Assembly: GCA_025677825.1 (NCBI GenBank)
Contig: JAIXMO010000012.1
Span: forward strand, 496,001-560,000
DNA: 64,000 nucleotides
Origin: Helicostylum pulchrum
Taxonomy: Eukaryota > Mucoromycota > Mucoromycetes > Mucorales > Mucoraceae
Reading direction: 5' to 3'
The notes beneath the pieces were generated by a model that searched no databases, was not told the DNA's origin, and saw only the letters and a list, made by a program, of their open reading frames with translations. How positions within the stretch are numbered: position 1 is the stretch's first letter; each line of letters opens with the position of its first letter. Of the stretch, positions 11,259 to 23,002 are shown piece by piece. Position numbers and translations under genes: made by a program.

Positions 11259-14200
11259 TTAACCTTCTTCTTCCACTAGTCCGAGTAACTTGGCGCAATG
11301 AAGGTGAAGTATTTGACCATGCTCACTTTCACGAACAAAGATAGTGCTTGCAATAATACGATGGCATTTTAAGCAAGTAGTTTCGAAATCTACTGTAATA
11401 GATCCGATTTTTTTATAAGTCTTGATCATACCACTACCGACCATTATGTTTTCTCCTCTGCTTAACCCAAGTACAATACGACTTTGGTTGTAGTCATCCA
11501 ATGATCTTCTTAAAGACCTAATTATAAACTCTTGGAGCATTTGAACAGACCAGTTTTCAGGTATAGTTTCAAGAACCTAAAAAAAACATTTGTAGTTATT
11601 TTAGTAGCAATTAACAGTAATTATGTCACACTATCTAACCTCCAGTGTATCTAAATAAAATCCTTGTGTATTTAATAAGTGCATACTACGCGCAATCATA
11701 AGGTCACTAAATAAGGATGTATATAAATATACTGGGATAGTTTATCCTACTGTTATATTTTTTTTTTATACCTGTCCTTAATAGAAAGATATGATTTAAA
11801 CAACATTGTAAAAAGTATTCTTCGTTCATTTAATTGTTCTGATGAAAGATAATATTGATCATCATCTTCTTCTTCTTCTTCAATTAAAGGAGGTAGAGGC
11901 TTATCTTTGATTGCAAGCGATGAAGAACGTGCAATTGTTTGGTGATGATCATCATCATCTGAAACCACGGCTGGGATGACACCTGTGCTTTGTCCATTGG
12001 TAACACAGTATGTTTCTGCACCAACAAAATCGCATAATTCATGAATTAAGATATCAAGTGCTTCCTTGTGTTTGCTCATCTAATTGGTTTTTTAAATAAG
12101 TCAATTTTTTTTGTCTTACTTGACTATGTGTTGTTATTACCCTTCCGAAAACAATAGCTTTCTCTATATCTAAAGGACCTGCCTTTGTGAGTACATTTAA
12201 TAACACTTCTGGAGAATAAAGTTGAGAACTTTGAAGTAATCGAATCAATAATAAGCGAAGTTTAACCAAGGGAGATTTTTGAGATCCAAGATACCCAACA
12301 AATGTAGATTGATTTAACTTTTCCACTGGTGTTTCTATTTTAGTAGGGTTGACAGACTTTTTAAATCCATCAACTTTTATATATATATATATATATGCGG
12401 ATAAATTAGTACAAGTGTCGCTAATTTTTATTACTTCAAAAAAAAAAGGCTTACCGAGACTTTTCATTTGATCCAATTGATTATCGGTTTCAATTTCTCG
12501 CTGTACATCACGTACATAACTACAGGCAAGTCTAGTATGATACTCGGCTCTTTCACTATGCTGAGTCAAAACCAGGTACTCCAGATAAGTACGAGCACCT
12601 TCATTACTATACTCTTCCAATTTTTCAAGAATTTCGTCTGGATCCATGTCTTGTGTACGAGGAGATCTTGTGAACACTTCAACACCGTCAGCGGGACTTT
12701 GATGTGTTAACCACCATGCATAATGCATAATAACAGATAAAGGAAGTTCTTCTGATTGAATATCTTTTAACAATAAGCGTTTAATACGTGTCAATCCATC
12801 TTTAAACTCGGGATCTGGAAGTTCACCAGAATAAATTCTAAAAAACAAATCAGCACAGTTAAAAATAAATAAATAAAAAACTAATTTTTGCTGATGTATC
12901 CTTACTTTATCCAAATATCTAACGTCTTTTCGTACATGTGTTTTGACTCATACATGATGGATAATGCATAATATTTCTAAAGTATATAACAAAAGCATAT
13001 AAATATACACACACGTACACAGCAACAACATCAATAACAATATACCTTTGACTTCGATAACGCTTTCGCACAATCTTCTACACTACAATCATTAGGCTGC
13101 TTTAAAAGCATATAAACTGACTCATCATCCTTCTGCGACATATAAATCTTTAACAAGCACGTATCAATTACTTTGCACAAGGTATCGTTCTGCCCTAACC
13201 GATCTTTTCTTTTTCCGCGCTCCAACAACAAATACTTGTTTAACGCCTCTCTTGCATTCAGTAGCAATACACGACGCATCTCGGGAGCTGCAGGTTCCTC
13301 CTCATTCGCGGTCTGTGACACAGAATCCTGTAAATTGACAATATTCTTGATCGATCCCAATTCTTCCATCAATACTCGAATACCATCAAATAACAGCACG
13401 GGTGGATATTCCTTTAACCATTTAGGCTGTGCTAGTCCTTCAAATAAATGTATAACCACACGAGGATCCATGTCTCCCTTTGACAGCAATGCAAACGCAT
13501 CATCAAACACAGTTTCCTTTAAAAGTAATAACCCCGATTTCTGATACGTGTAATTTAGTTCGGATCTTAACCTTTCCATATATATATTGTTATCATTTGA
13601 TACTGTATTTCGAGCTTGTTCTGCCAACTGCATGGCTTCCTCTACCAAATTATTTTCTAATAGACTATCCACCTGTACCACAAGAGGTGTTGTTACTTGT
13701 GCTAACACAGTATCGTTTCCAAAGATTAAAATACGTGCGGCAGCCGTAGAATATCGACTGATCTCTCGTTCCAGTTGACTAGATAATTCAGTATCCTCCT
13801 CCTCTTCTGATCCATCTTGTTGCGGCCACGTATGCCGTTTTAATTTTTTAGCTAACACATCCATCCATACTTTAATACCGTGTCCAAACGTCATCCCCTT
13901 TGCATCCATGGCAGGGTCTAACGGAATCGTCTGTAATAAAGTTTGATCCAAGATATTATGAATTTCAATCGAGTTGTTGCGTAAAAGTGCAGCTACATAA
14001 GGAAATTCGACACAGAGAGCCTTTGGGTAGCTAGACCATTGTAAAGTACCGCGAATCGCATCGCCATTGGCATTCACAAAGATACCAATCTGACTATCTG
14101 AATTACCACTGACAACTAAAAATTCGTCTTGCTTGACAACTGCTACAATTGGATAGGGTTGCGTACCTGAACCCAGTATTAAAGCAGGTGCGCTGACTGC

Positions 14201-15160
14201 TACTTGAGGTGTAGGTATTAAATTGGTTACTGAGGATTGTTGTAAATTAATCAACTTGTAGATTTGATGATCTGCCAAGCATAATATTTTACTATGGCGA
14301 GTTAATGTAATCGCACCATCTACTAGAGGTATTTCCTATTTATAACAGCGAGTTAAAAAACATACACATAATAATAATAAAAATCGGTACCTTTTTTAAA
14401 TGCATTGATTCACCAATCTTGTATATTTGAATTGCCCTTCTTTTGACAACCGATAACTCTACGGTACCATCCTCTCCAATCCTACCTTCCTCTCCAATAT
14501 CATGAGAGAAACAAGAGACTCCCTTTATCGGCTGAATAAACGATGTTGGAATCGGATCGAAAAAGGGTAACGAAAAAAAAGAAAGTGTAGAATCTATAAA
14601 AAAACTATCAGAAAAAAAGAAAATTACTTTTTTATGCTTTTTTTTTTGTTGTATTTTAATTTACCGCAAAGAACAACTGCTTTTGATACTTGAGGTATTA
14701 ATAAAATTCTTTCCACACTTCGTTTACCAAGTCCTAAATGAATCGTGTTTTCTAATCGAGTTGAAAAAGTCTAAACGAAAAAAAAAAAAAAAAGAGATGA
14801 GTACTACACACACACCCAAACATACAACAGCAAACCTACTTTATTTGGAGACGAATGGTCTTCGAGGGAATAATGTAAAATAACACCATCAGAAGTACCA
14901 CAGTACAAGTCACTATCTACAAAACAAAAGACGTTAAGAAGCAAAAAGAGAAAGAGCAAAGTTATAAATTTACCCCAAGCACCAACAGAATCTATACGAG
15001 TAGTAGATGAGTACCGAATAGTTGGTGAAGTAACTCCGTCATTAGAAGAAGGTGAAGTAGGCCTTCTAGAAAAGAAGGACGAACTAGTGGAAGGTTGTAT
15101 AGCTTCTTCAATTCGCGGAGAACAAAGTATTGTCTGTAGCGTATAGGGTGTATAAGGCAT
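11259..15160 (-). CDS. VPS3: Vps3/TGFBRAP1 homologue, CORVET tethering subunit
   Basis: Eleven exons (15160-14974, 14916-14840, 14770-14665, 14593-14391, 14335-13046, 12976-12906, 12837-12455, 12373-12141, 12079-11772, 11706-11640, 11576-11259) give 1080 aa with consistent phases. The order matches TGFBRAP1: an N-terminal CNH beta-propeller (about 1-330, with DLYCGTSDGVILHY and ELSVVKRRAIQIY), a long helical solenoid with GVEVFTRSPR, RTYLEYLVLTQ and EALDILIHELCDF, then Vps39-type region 2. The end carries a CLKC...HLHC zinc-binding pair. Vps3 recruits CORVET to Rab5 endosomes for fusion toward the vacuole. The C-terminal ALDILIHEL...AETYC block favours Vps3/TGFBRAP1 over Vam6/Vps39. One exon is preceded by a (TA)n tract at 12380-12396. 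Confidence 0.93.
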
Positions 15161-15429
15161 TAAAAATAAAACTAGAAAAAGAAAAAGAGAAAAGAAAACA
15201 AGTTTACACAAGTATTATATATATATTTTATTAAAACTACGATTATTTCTCTCAATTCAACGTATGTATCTGTTTTTTTCTTCTTTTTTTTTTACGTGTG
15301 TGAGAGAGAAAGAGAGAGAGAGTGTGTGTGTGAGTGTATGTACGTGTGTATGTATATGTGTTGTGAGTATTCTTGAGTGTGAGTGTAATAATTGTAATAT
15401 AATAAGTATTTTGTTGTTGTTGTTGTTGT
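15161..15429. repeat. microsatellite-rich spacer between VPS3 and the AFF-like gene
   Basis: About 15296-15430 consists of (TG)n, (AG)n and (TTG)n tracts that end just at the stop codon of the minus-strand gene on its right. The open frame across it is only repeat-encoded Gln/Thr/His. Confidence 0.8.
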
Positions 15430-18400
15430 TTACATGAATTCATCAAACTTGGAAATAGGGGTATACTTCAAGTTATTCTTTGTAACATACTCAGCCAAGA
15501 TACATTTAGCCACAATAGCAGCGTGATGAAGAGGAGAATAAGGAGAAAAGGGGAACATGGGAGTTACCGAAACACCTGCCTCGCCACCTAAAGTAATACC
15601 CGCCAACAAGTTACCTTCTGTACATACATTACGGAACGTAGTTGGATATTGAGTTACCAACGTACTAAACCCCATGTACCTTTCTGATTCCTTGTAAGCG
15701 CGTTCCGCCTTTTCATATTCATGTAACAAATTCTCTGATAACTCAACACAAGCTCTATCTGTCATCTTTTCACTGTTCGTGTTGTTCATTTGCAGCAGCA
15801 GCACAGGTCGAGTAGATGACTCCATGCGACTGTACATGTAGAATCGGATCAATGAATTTAATCGTATGCAGAGTCCGTATAGTTCATACTCCTTTTGACT
15901 TTCCAGTTTCTTCAACAGACTGTCTGTAAAGGGAAAAATGCTCTTCCACGCTATAGACGCTTGCTTGAAATTAGCCGTTGGGTTCAATCGATCGACGTAA
16001 TAAAAGTTTAAAATGTAATCACAAAACGCATGAAAGTGATCAATCATTGCAAAGATCGGATTAGTTTGTCCATCGCCTCTTCTTTTGTTGGCATGGGCCA
16101 ATTTACTAAACCTAAAAAAAAAAATTGTGTCACTATACAAAATTGTCTGTGCATTTTGTTTGTTACTTACATAAACAAGAACACCTTGAATTGTTCAGGT
16201 GTCTCTGCATTAGCAGCAGTGGCAGATAATGCCTTTTCAGTACTAGTTGTAGTAGATGATGAAGCCTTTTTGCTATTACTGCTGGAAGAAGAAGAATTAC
16301 TTTCTTTTTCTGCTGTTGTTGATGAAGATGTAGCACGATTCTTTTCAGCCTGTCTATCAGCACGTTCCTTTTCTACCGCCACCTTTTCCTTTTCAGCAGC
16401 CACCCTTTCCTTTTCAGCGGCCTTTTCCTTTTCAGCCGCAAGTCGTTCCTTTTCAGCCGCAGCCTTTTCCTTCTCTGCAATAAACTTTTCCTTTTCCGCA
16501 ATCAATCTTTCCTTTTCCAACAACCTCTCTTTTTCCAACACTCTATCCTTTTCTGCTGAAATTCGTTCCTTTTCCGCAGATCGTTCTGCCAATCGATCAC
16601 GATCCCTACTTGATTCCTTATCCACACGTTGACGCTTTGAACCAGGAGCAGTAACAGCAGCAGTAACAGCAGTAGGCTCTTCATATTTAGAAGCTTCAGC
16701 CAATTTACGTTTCTCCGGACGACGAGAAGATTCTGAACTGGTTTGTCTTCGTCTACTGACAGATCTGTTTGGAGATCTCTTTGGGGATCTTGATCTTGAC
16801 CTTGATCTGTAGTGTGATCGTTTAGAAGAAGTACTACCCCGACGAACATCATCTGAGTATCTATCTCTACGCCTTGATGAAGACCTTTCTTCCCCACGTC
16901 TTTCTTCCTCACGTCTGCTATACTTTCGACTAGTACTAGTACTACTACTACTACTACCAGTAGCAGCAGAAGGTGTAGGTGCAACAGGAGTAGCAACAGG
17001 AGTAGCAGTAGGAGCAACTGTAGCAGTACTGACAACAGGTTCTTGTGTAGAAGGAGAAGCAATCTCTTCCATCTCCAAATTTTCATACCGAGATCTTCTG
17101 GGTTCTGATTTGACAGGTTGTGGTGGTGGCAGTGGTAGTATATCCGGATGACGGGGAGAAGGTGATGGACTGATGGTTTCTCCTTCCTCTAATTCAATTT
17201 CAGATGACTTTCGTTTAGGAATCTTCATCTTGCGAAGGAAAGCAGCAGTAACTGAACTAGCGTAGGCTGGTTTATCCTGCACCGCTTTTTTTTCTGGTGT
17301 CGTCTTTGGTGAATCGCTCAGCGATTTCTTTATAGCAGGTGGTGGTAGTGGTGTGACAACAGTAGTAGTTGCTGAGGAAGTGGTGGAGGTATTAGTCGGT
17401 ATATCAACAAGTTTATTTTTTAAGGCTTTAATTTAATGGCGTCAGATTTTTTTTTTTATATGTTTATATAAAAGTTTATATAATACTTACGAGAAGAGGT
17501 GATTGGGTTTTCTGGTAACCCTGATTTCTTATTTACAGTGGGTTCATGCTCGATGGCTTTACCAGAGGGTATGTACTTCTCTGCTGCTTTCTGTAATGCC
17601 GGTAACGACTTTTTAAAGTGCAAGAATAGTTTTGGTCGTGGCATAATTCGGGTATTGGGTTGTGCTCTAATAATAAAAGAATAAGTAAAGTGTTTTTCTT
17701 TATATAGTATAAAACTTACTCAATAAGGTGGTCCAATTTCTTGTATTCAACTTCGTCCGTTTCCTCCAGTAAATAATTACGTGCTTCAATTAAATCCTAT
17801 TTTTAAGAACACATGTTAGTTAATTTTTTTTTCTTATATAAAAAATAATAATAGTAAAAAGTAATACGAACAGGTATATCTTGATTGTATTTGTTCTTTT
17901 GTGCTGAAGTACTTTTTGATGATACGCGAGGTCGATTATTATTATTATTTGTCAACAAGGACAATGGTTTCTTTGATCCGACTTGAGTTGGTGTTGGTTT
18001 CTGTGACGCACTTGTGATTTCCGATTTTAATAAAGAAGATTTTCTAGGTCGATTTGTTCCAGTACTGACAGCCAAAGAAGCAGTTGATCTTTTCTTTACA
18101 GCTGGTCTGTTTGGTTTTCTAGAAGTTTCAGTAATGATATCCAATACACCTTGTACAGTTGAAAGTGGTGGTTCTAACGTCTTTGGTGTATGACCACTAC
18201 TACTAGTAGTAGTAGTAGTAGTAGTAGAGTTAGAGTTAGAGTTAGAGTTAGGTAACCGATAAGCAGTACCAGTAGCTTCATGTTGTGATGGAGGAACAAA
18301 CTGATTAAATAATTGTTTGTCATTGATAATTTCATCGACCTGTCGTAACTTGAGACCTTTACTTTGCGGAAAGGTTTGAATGGGTGTCTTACCAGACACA

Positions 18401-18714
18401 GGAACTGTCCAGTCAGGATCATCAACGCGATGGGGTCTACAAGGAAGACGGATGGGTAATGAAGCTCCCATATTGTTTAGTACCGGCCAAATTTGTTTGT
18501 TGTCTGGTTCAAATTCATCTGTACTTGTACTGGCCCTCAGACAATCAGCAGGTCTTGAATAAGTAACATATTCATTCTTGTTCTTATAAGCAATCGCGTT
18601 ACTACCATGAAACCCTTTCATCACATTTTCAATGCGGTGTCGTAAGCTGTCAATTCTGCTTGGGCTGCTTCTATTGCCATCTCGATTTGATCTTTCAGGG
18701 ATTATATCTGACAT
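15430..18714 (-). CDS. large charged nuclear protein, candidate AF4/FMR2 (AFF)-like scaffold
   Basis: Five exons, 18714-17872, 17796-17720, 17666-17491, 17425-16171 and 16111-15430, total 3033 nt (1010 aa). Residues 20-34 (RIDSLRHRIENVMKG) resemble the short conserved helix near the AFF N-terminus. Residues 35-470 are Ser/Thr/Pro-rich and include ARNYLLEETDEVEYKKLDHL near 285. About 530-600 is an RS/RD-rich stretch and about 643-731 a repetitive EKERLxAEKEK charged helix. The C-terminus (about 784-1010) is a folded helical domain with KLAHANKRRGDG, a long hydrophobic helix and LYGLCIRLNSLIRFYMYSR, close in pattern to the AFF C-terminal homology domain (AKxLKHxAD...LCLRCxSLL). AFF proteins are scaffolds of the super elongation complex. 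The gene is certain; the family is inference. The first donor (GTTCGT) is weak, and an open frame upstream (19063-18960) could be a leader exon. Confidence 0.7.
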
Positions 18715-20829
18715 GATTTTTTTTTACAAAAAAAAAATATAAAAAAAAAAAGAGACAAAGAAAAATAAAAAATATAACTTGGGAAAAAAAAGAAAGCGGG
18801 GGGTAAAGGTTCTCCTTTTTTTTTTGCTTGTGTATTAACTTTTTTTTTTTTTGCAAGTGCAAAGAGAACTTTTTGGTTAGAAAAAAAAAAGGTTATTTCT
18901 GGTTTTTTTTTGTTGTTCACAATCTCTCTACATCGAAAAAAAAAAAGGTGACGTAGAGGGTTCCTTCGTTCGTTCTGGCCTTGAATTTGCATTAAATGCT
19001 CTCGAAGCTCATTTTGGTAAGATAATGCTTCTCTGCATTGTTTATCAGATAACAAATCATTCATTTTTTGTCCGTAGAAACCACATTTTAAATTTCAATC
19101 CAGCTGAACATTTTTTTTAATGGTTGTCAAGGATACAAATTCATTATTTTTAACTACTGTCAATTTGAGAATTTGGTGGGAATATGTGGTTTTTATGTGC
19201 AAGGAAAATCGATTTAACGGAATGAGCATCCGTTTGACCAAATACTAGTTCCGGTAGGGTGTTGCCAATTTCAAGTAGTTATTCTTAAAATAAAAACTCC
19301 TTCTGTATTGCCTGCGATGTTTTTTAATACTCTTTGTTGAGTAATACTTAACGGGGGGCGGAAATCGTCCCTCTTCTGTAGTCTTAACCTGTTAGAATTT
19401 TTTACTTTTCTTATTGAAAAAGTACATAATAACTTACATACCGCCAAAATAAGTTTTTTCGTTTAAGAGACGAGATAAAAATGACCAAAGTGTAATTCTC
19501 TTTACTGTAATAAGCACCACCAAGAAACCATTCATATATAAATACCATCAGATTAATAAGAGGAGTTATACGTTTTATTATGTATGTATTAAGAAGTATA
19601 AAAACCGTAAGTTAAAGCATAGTATATTACTGAGCTATCAATTATACATATACTATAAAATGATTTCGAAAACGCTTTGCAGGAATATCGTATGCAGCTT
19701 GAATTATTCCAGCTTCAAGTGCTTTTGGTATCTTGTAGCTTTTGGCGTTCGGTCCAAGCTTTTAATTAGATGGTATAAAAAACAAATATAACGCTGATAT
19801 GGCGCAGTCTTTTTACAATGACATAATTATTTGTTCAGCATTTTCCTTTTTCTTGTGTATTCTTTACAATGAACGCTTTACTTCTAAAGAATACTTGTGC
19901 TTTAAAACTAATAAAATATCGAAGTAGGATATTGTTTAATGTTATTTTGCTTTGTTTTTTACAGCTGATAACGACGATGGACATTTTTTTAAATTATAGA
20001 ATGAAAGAGCATACGGAGCACGTCTTGGATCTCTTGACTTTATTGAGCACCGTCAGGAATAGTTTCTCGAAAACAAAATAAAGGTTGTGCTCTTCTTTTT
20101 TTTTTAAAAAAAAAAGTGTAGCTTACCTTTGACAGGTGTCTTTTTATTTAGCTGATAGATATGAAGCCGAGACAAGCACTGTCAAAGAGGATGATACCTT
20201 TATTGCGTAATGCTTTTACCTAAAATAGGAAGAACAGCCACAGAGACTGGCCGTACTGATGAGAATGATTGATTACATTGACTGCAAAAAGTAAAAGTCC
20301 AAAATTGACTGTCTTTCAAAGCGCATGACTTCCCGTTTTTTTTTTTTTGAAAAAAAAAAGTATAAAAAAGCTGCTTTTTTTGCTCTTTTCTTTCTTTCTT
20401 CTCATGCATACTAACAGCAGGGTCTGGCTCCCATTACTGAAACCTGGGCGACATAGTTGTTGGGGGGGGGGGAAGGTGATGCGAGTCTTGCTCTTTTGTA
20501 GATGAGGGTACATAGATACAAACCTCCTCGCAGTTACCCTTGGAAACTTTCTTTGGAAAGGCCAATGTGTATCTAATATATTTTATACTTAATAAAAATG
20601 AAAAAATAAAATTCTCTAATTAAACTCCACATTAAAAAAATAAAAACGAAAAACTCTAAATGCAGCTTCACGCTCCTCTCTTTTTTTTATTTTTTTTCTC
20701 ACTAAAATCCTTCAATTGGTTATAATGACTCATTATTATTCTAAGAGCTTTTTAAGTATCCGCCTTTTTTATATAAAAAAAGCCCTTCTCTTTCACTTCT
20801 TCCTCTTCATTACATTCCCTTTTCCCACA
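18715..20829. other. intergenic, no gene recognised
   Basis: A long minus-strand open frame at 19064-18702 begins MNDLLSDKQCREAL, but becomes Lys/Phe homopolymer after residue 36; at most its first part could be an exon. The plus-strand frame at 19869-20081 has no signature. Other content: an 11-base G run at 20462-20472, T-A homopolymer inverted repeats at 20098-20115 and 20338-20360, and a CT-rich leader before the gene at 20830. Confidence 0.5.
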
Positions 20830-21885
20830 ATGACTGAAAGCCCTTATACACTTGATAAGTTACGTAGTACTCTTATCCGTTTAGAAGATACTATTATCTT
20901 TGGTAAAATATATTATATTGTGCCACACTTTTTTTTTTTTTTTTGCTATATCAATTAAAATTAAAAAAAAATCATTGTTAGCTCTTATTGAACGGGCTCA
21001 GTTCGCTATGAATCCATGTATCTACGAAAAGGGTGCTTTAGAGTTCAACGGAGCCACAGGCGACCGTAACTTTTTAGAATACTTCTTTTGGGAAACTGAG
21101 AAAGTACACGGTAAAGTATTATTAAAACAAATCAAGAAAGAGTACAATTAACTAACCCTTTTAGCCAATATAGCCAAAGTACGTCGATACACTAGGTAAA
21201 ACTCACAACAACAACAACAACAACAATAAAAAAAAAAAAAAAATGTACTGACGCGTTTTTTTTATTTGTAGCCCTGACGAGTACGCATTTACTTCGCCTT
21301 TACCAGAGCCTATTCTTCCCAAACTCGAATTCGATCAATTTATTTTACCCGACGATATCAATGTCAATAATCAAATTATGGAATTCTACGTGAAGGATAT
21401 TCTTCCTACCATTTGTAAACAAACTGATGATAAAAACTATGGTAGTTCAGCTACTAAGGATATAGAAGCATTACAAGCACTAAGTAAACGTATTCACTTT
21501 GGTAAGAAAAAAAAAACTTGTATGAAACGCGTATATTTAAAAAAAATGTTCCCTAGGTAAATTCATTGCCGAATCAAAATTCAGATCAAATCCCGAGGAG
21601 TACATTCGACTTGCATTAGCCAATGACCGAGAAAAGATTGATGAATTATTAACAAACAAAGTCGTAGAGAAAAAAGTACTGGAGAGACTTCGTAGAAAGG
21701 CTTTGGTGTACGGTCAAACACTTGATGAAGAACAAGAAGGTACTTCAAAGCATTTAAAGATTCCTGTTGATGTTGTCGTAGACCTTTATAAGAAGTGGGC
21801 TATTCCTTTAACTAAAGTGGTTGAAGTTGATTACCTTATTAACCGAGGAAGAGAAGCTCACGCTGCTGCTCAACGTCAAGCTTAA
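20830..21885 (+). CDS. ARO7: chorismate mutase (AroQ-beta, yeast Aro7 type)
   Basis: Five exons, 20830-20902, 20982-21110, 21174-21195, 21272-21501 and 21557-21885, give 260 aa, close to yeast Aro7. It converts chorismate to prephenate at the branch to Phe and Tyr. Helix 1 has LRSTLIRLEDTIIFALIERAQ with the N-terminal Arg used in the active site or allostery of this family. Then come ETEKVHAKVRRYTSPDEYAF, LPEPILP, NYGSSATKDIEALQALSKRIH and GKFIAESKF. All are standard for eukaryotic allosteric chorismate mutase, so feedback by Tyr and activation by Trp are likely by family knowledge. The acceptor of the 22-nt third exon was chosen because it restores HAKVRRYTS. The protein has no organelle leader, so a cytosolic location is expected. 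Confidence 0.96.
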
Positions 21886-21973
21886 TTTTTTTTTAAAAAT
21901 AATTAAATAAAATTTTTTTTTTTTTGTTCCCTTATATTTTTTTGCATAAATTTTTTTATTAAAGTAAAATTGT

Positions 21974-22961
21974 ATGACACAACCAAGACGACCAGAGAGA
22001 TTAATATCTCCAATTACTATAGCTGCTGCTTCGGGAGCTAGATCGGATTTACACACAGATATGAATATACGTTACCCTCCACGTATCCCTCGCCTCGTCC
22101 GAAGACCTGCTCCAACTGCAATCACAACTACTGAATTAGATCACAGACCGAGTAGTATTAGTTCTGCTATTTCTATCACCAGAGAATACGCCAGAAGAAC
22201 AGAACCAGCACATGATTTACATTGTGCATTTGATGAGAAGGCAGTTGATTTATCTGCAATACGTGAAGTACAAATTGAAGAGACCGCAAATAATAGAAAC
22301 TATGTTCCGTTACATTTTGAGATTTTACAAGAGGATGGTGGAAGATACAGCACAGCCTATAGAATAGAAAATGTGTTAAGGAATGATGGAACTGTTTACT
22401 GGTAAGAACAATTTTCTATTTCTTTTTTTGGTTTGATTTACTAACAAGTAGATTTTTTTGAAGTAGCTCTCAGCGATATGGTACAGTGAATATTTTATTG
22501 AAATTTGAAGGGTGTACAAGCTGTTCCGTATCTCACATTATTATTAAATCACCACAGTACGGGTAATATAGATATAAAGCAGTTATTATGATTATCATTT
22601 AACTTATACAATTCAAAAAAAATAATATATATATAGGTATACGGCGCCTTGTAAAGAAGGCATGATATTTGCTTCGCATAAACCAATTGATATTGAAAGT
22701 ACTAGAGGCTTTGATTTATTTACACAAGAGAATTATGAACGATACACAGAAATGAACCGAGAGCAACTAGACGATTCAGATCCTGCAGCATGGTTTAATG
22801 CATCCATGTACAGTCAATCAGTTATTGATATGAAGGAAAAATCGTGTAAATACATATTGATCAAATTACTAGGCAATGATACAAGTAACCTAGATTTACA
22901 ATACATTGGACTTATTGGATACACTGGTAGTCGATGTTTTGCAAAGGGTAACTTATGCTGA
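21974..22961 (+). CDS. galactose-binding-like (F5/8 or DOC-type fold) protein, role unknown
   Basis: Three exons, 21974-22401, 22467-22562 and 22637-22961, give 282 aa. The first 90 residues are Pro/Arg/Thr-rich and disordered-looking. From about residue 105, HFEILQEDGGRYSTAYRIENVLRNDGTVYC, VNILLKFEGC, VSHIIIKSPQYGYTAPCKEG and, at the end, CKYILIKLLG...DLQYIGLIGYTGSRCFAKG follow the beta-sandwich pattern of galactose-binding-like domains such as APC10/DOC1 or F5/8 type C: a variable loop near DDG/YW, a hydrophobic core and a final I-x-x-I-x-x-x-G strand. No RING, kinase or membrane segment is seen. It could be a substrate-recognition module, but this is not shown. It begins only 88 bp after the ARO7 stop codon on the same strand. 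Confidence 0.8.
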
Positions 22962-23002
22962 TATGGGGGTTATTTACATTTCTCTTTTTTTTTTGCATTT
23001 TT

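Noticed and set aside
15252..15446. Gln/Thr/His-rich minus-strand frame
   Set aside because: Encoded by (TTG)n and (TG)n microsatellites only.
18702..19064. 120-codon minus-strand open frame just upstream of the AFF-like gene
   Set aside because: Only its first 36 codons look like protein; the rest is Lys/Phe from A and T runs, and no good donor was found to join it to 18714. It may be a leader exon, but cannot be supported.
19869..20081. 70-codon plus-strand frame with hydrophobic start
   Set aside because: No splice partners, no family pattern, and composition close to random AT-rich DNA.
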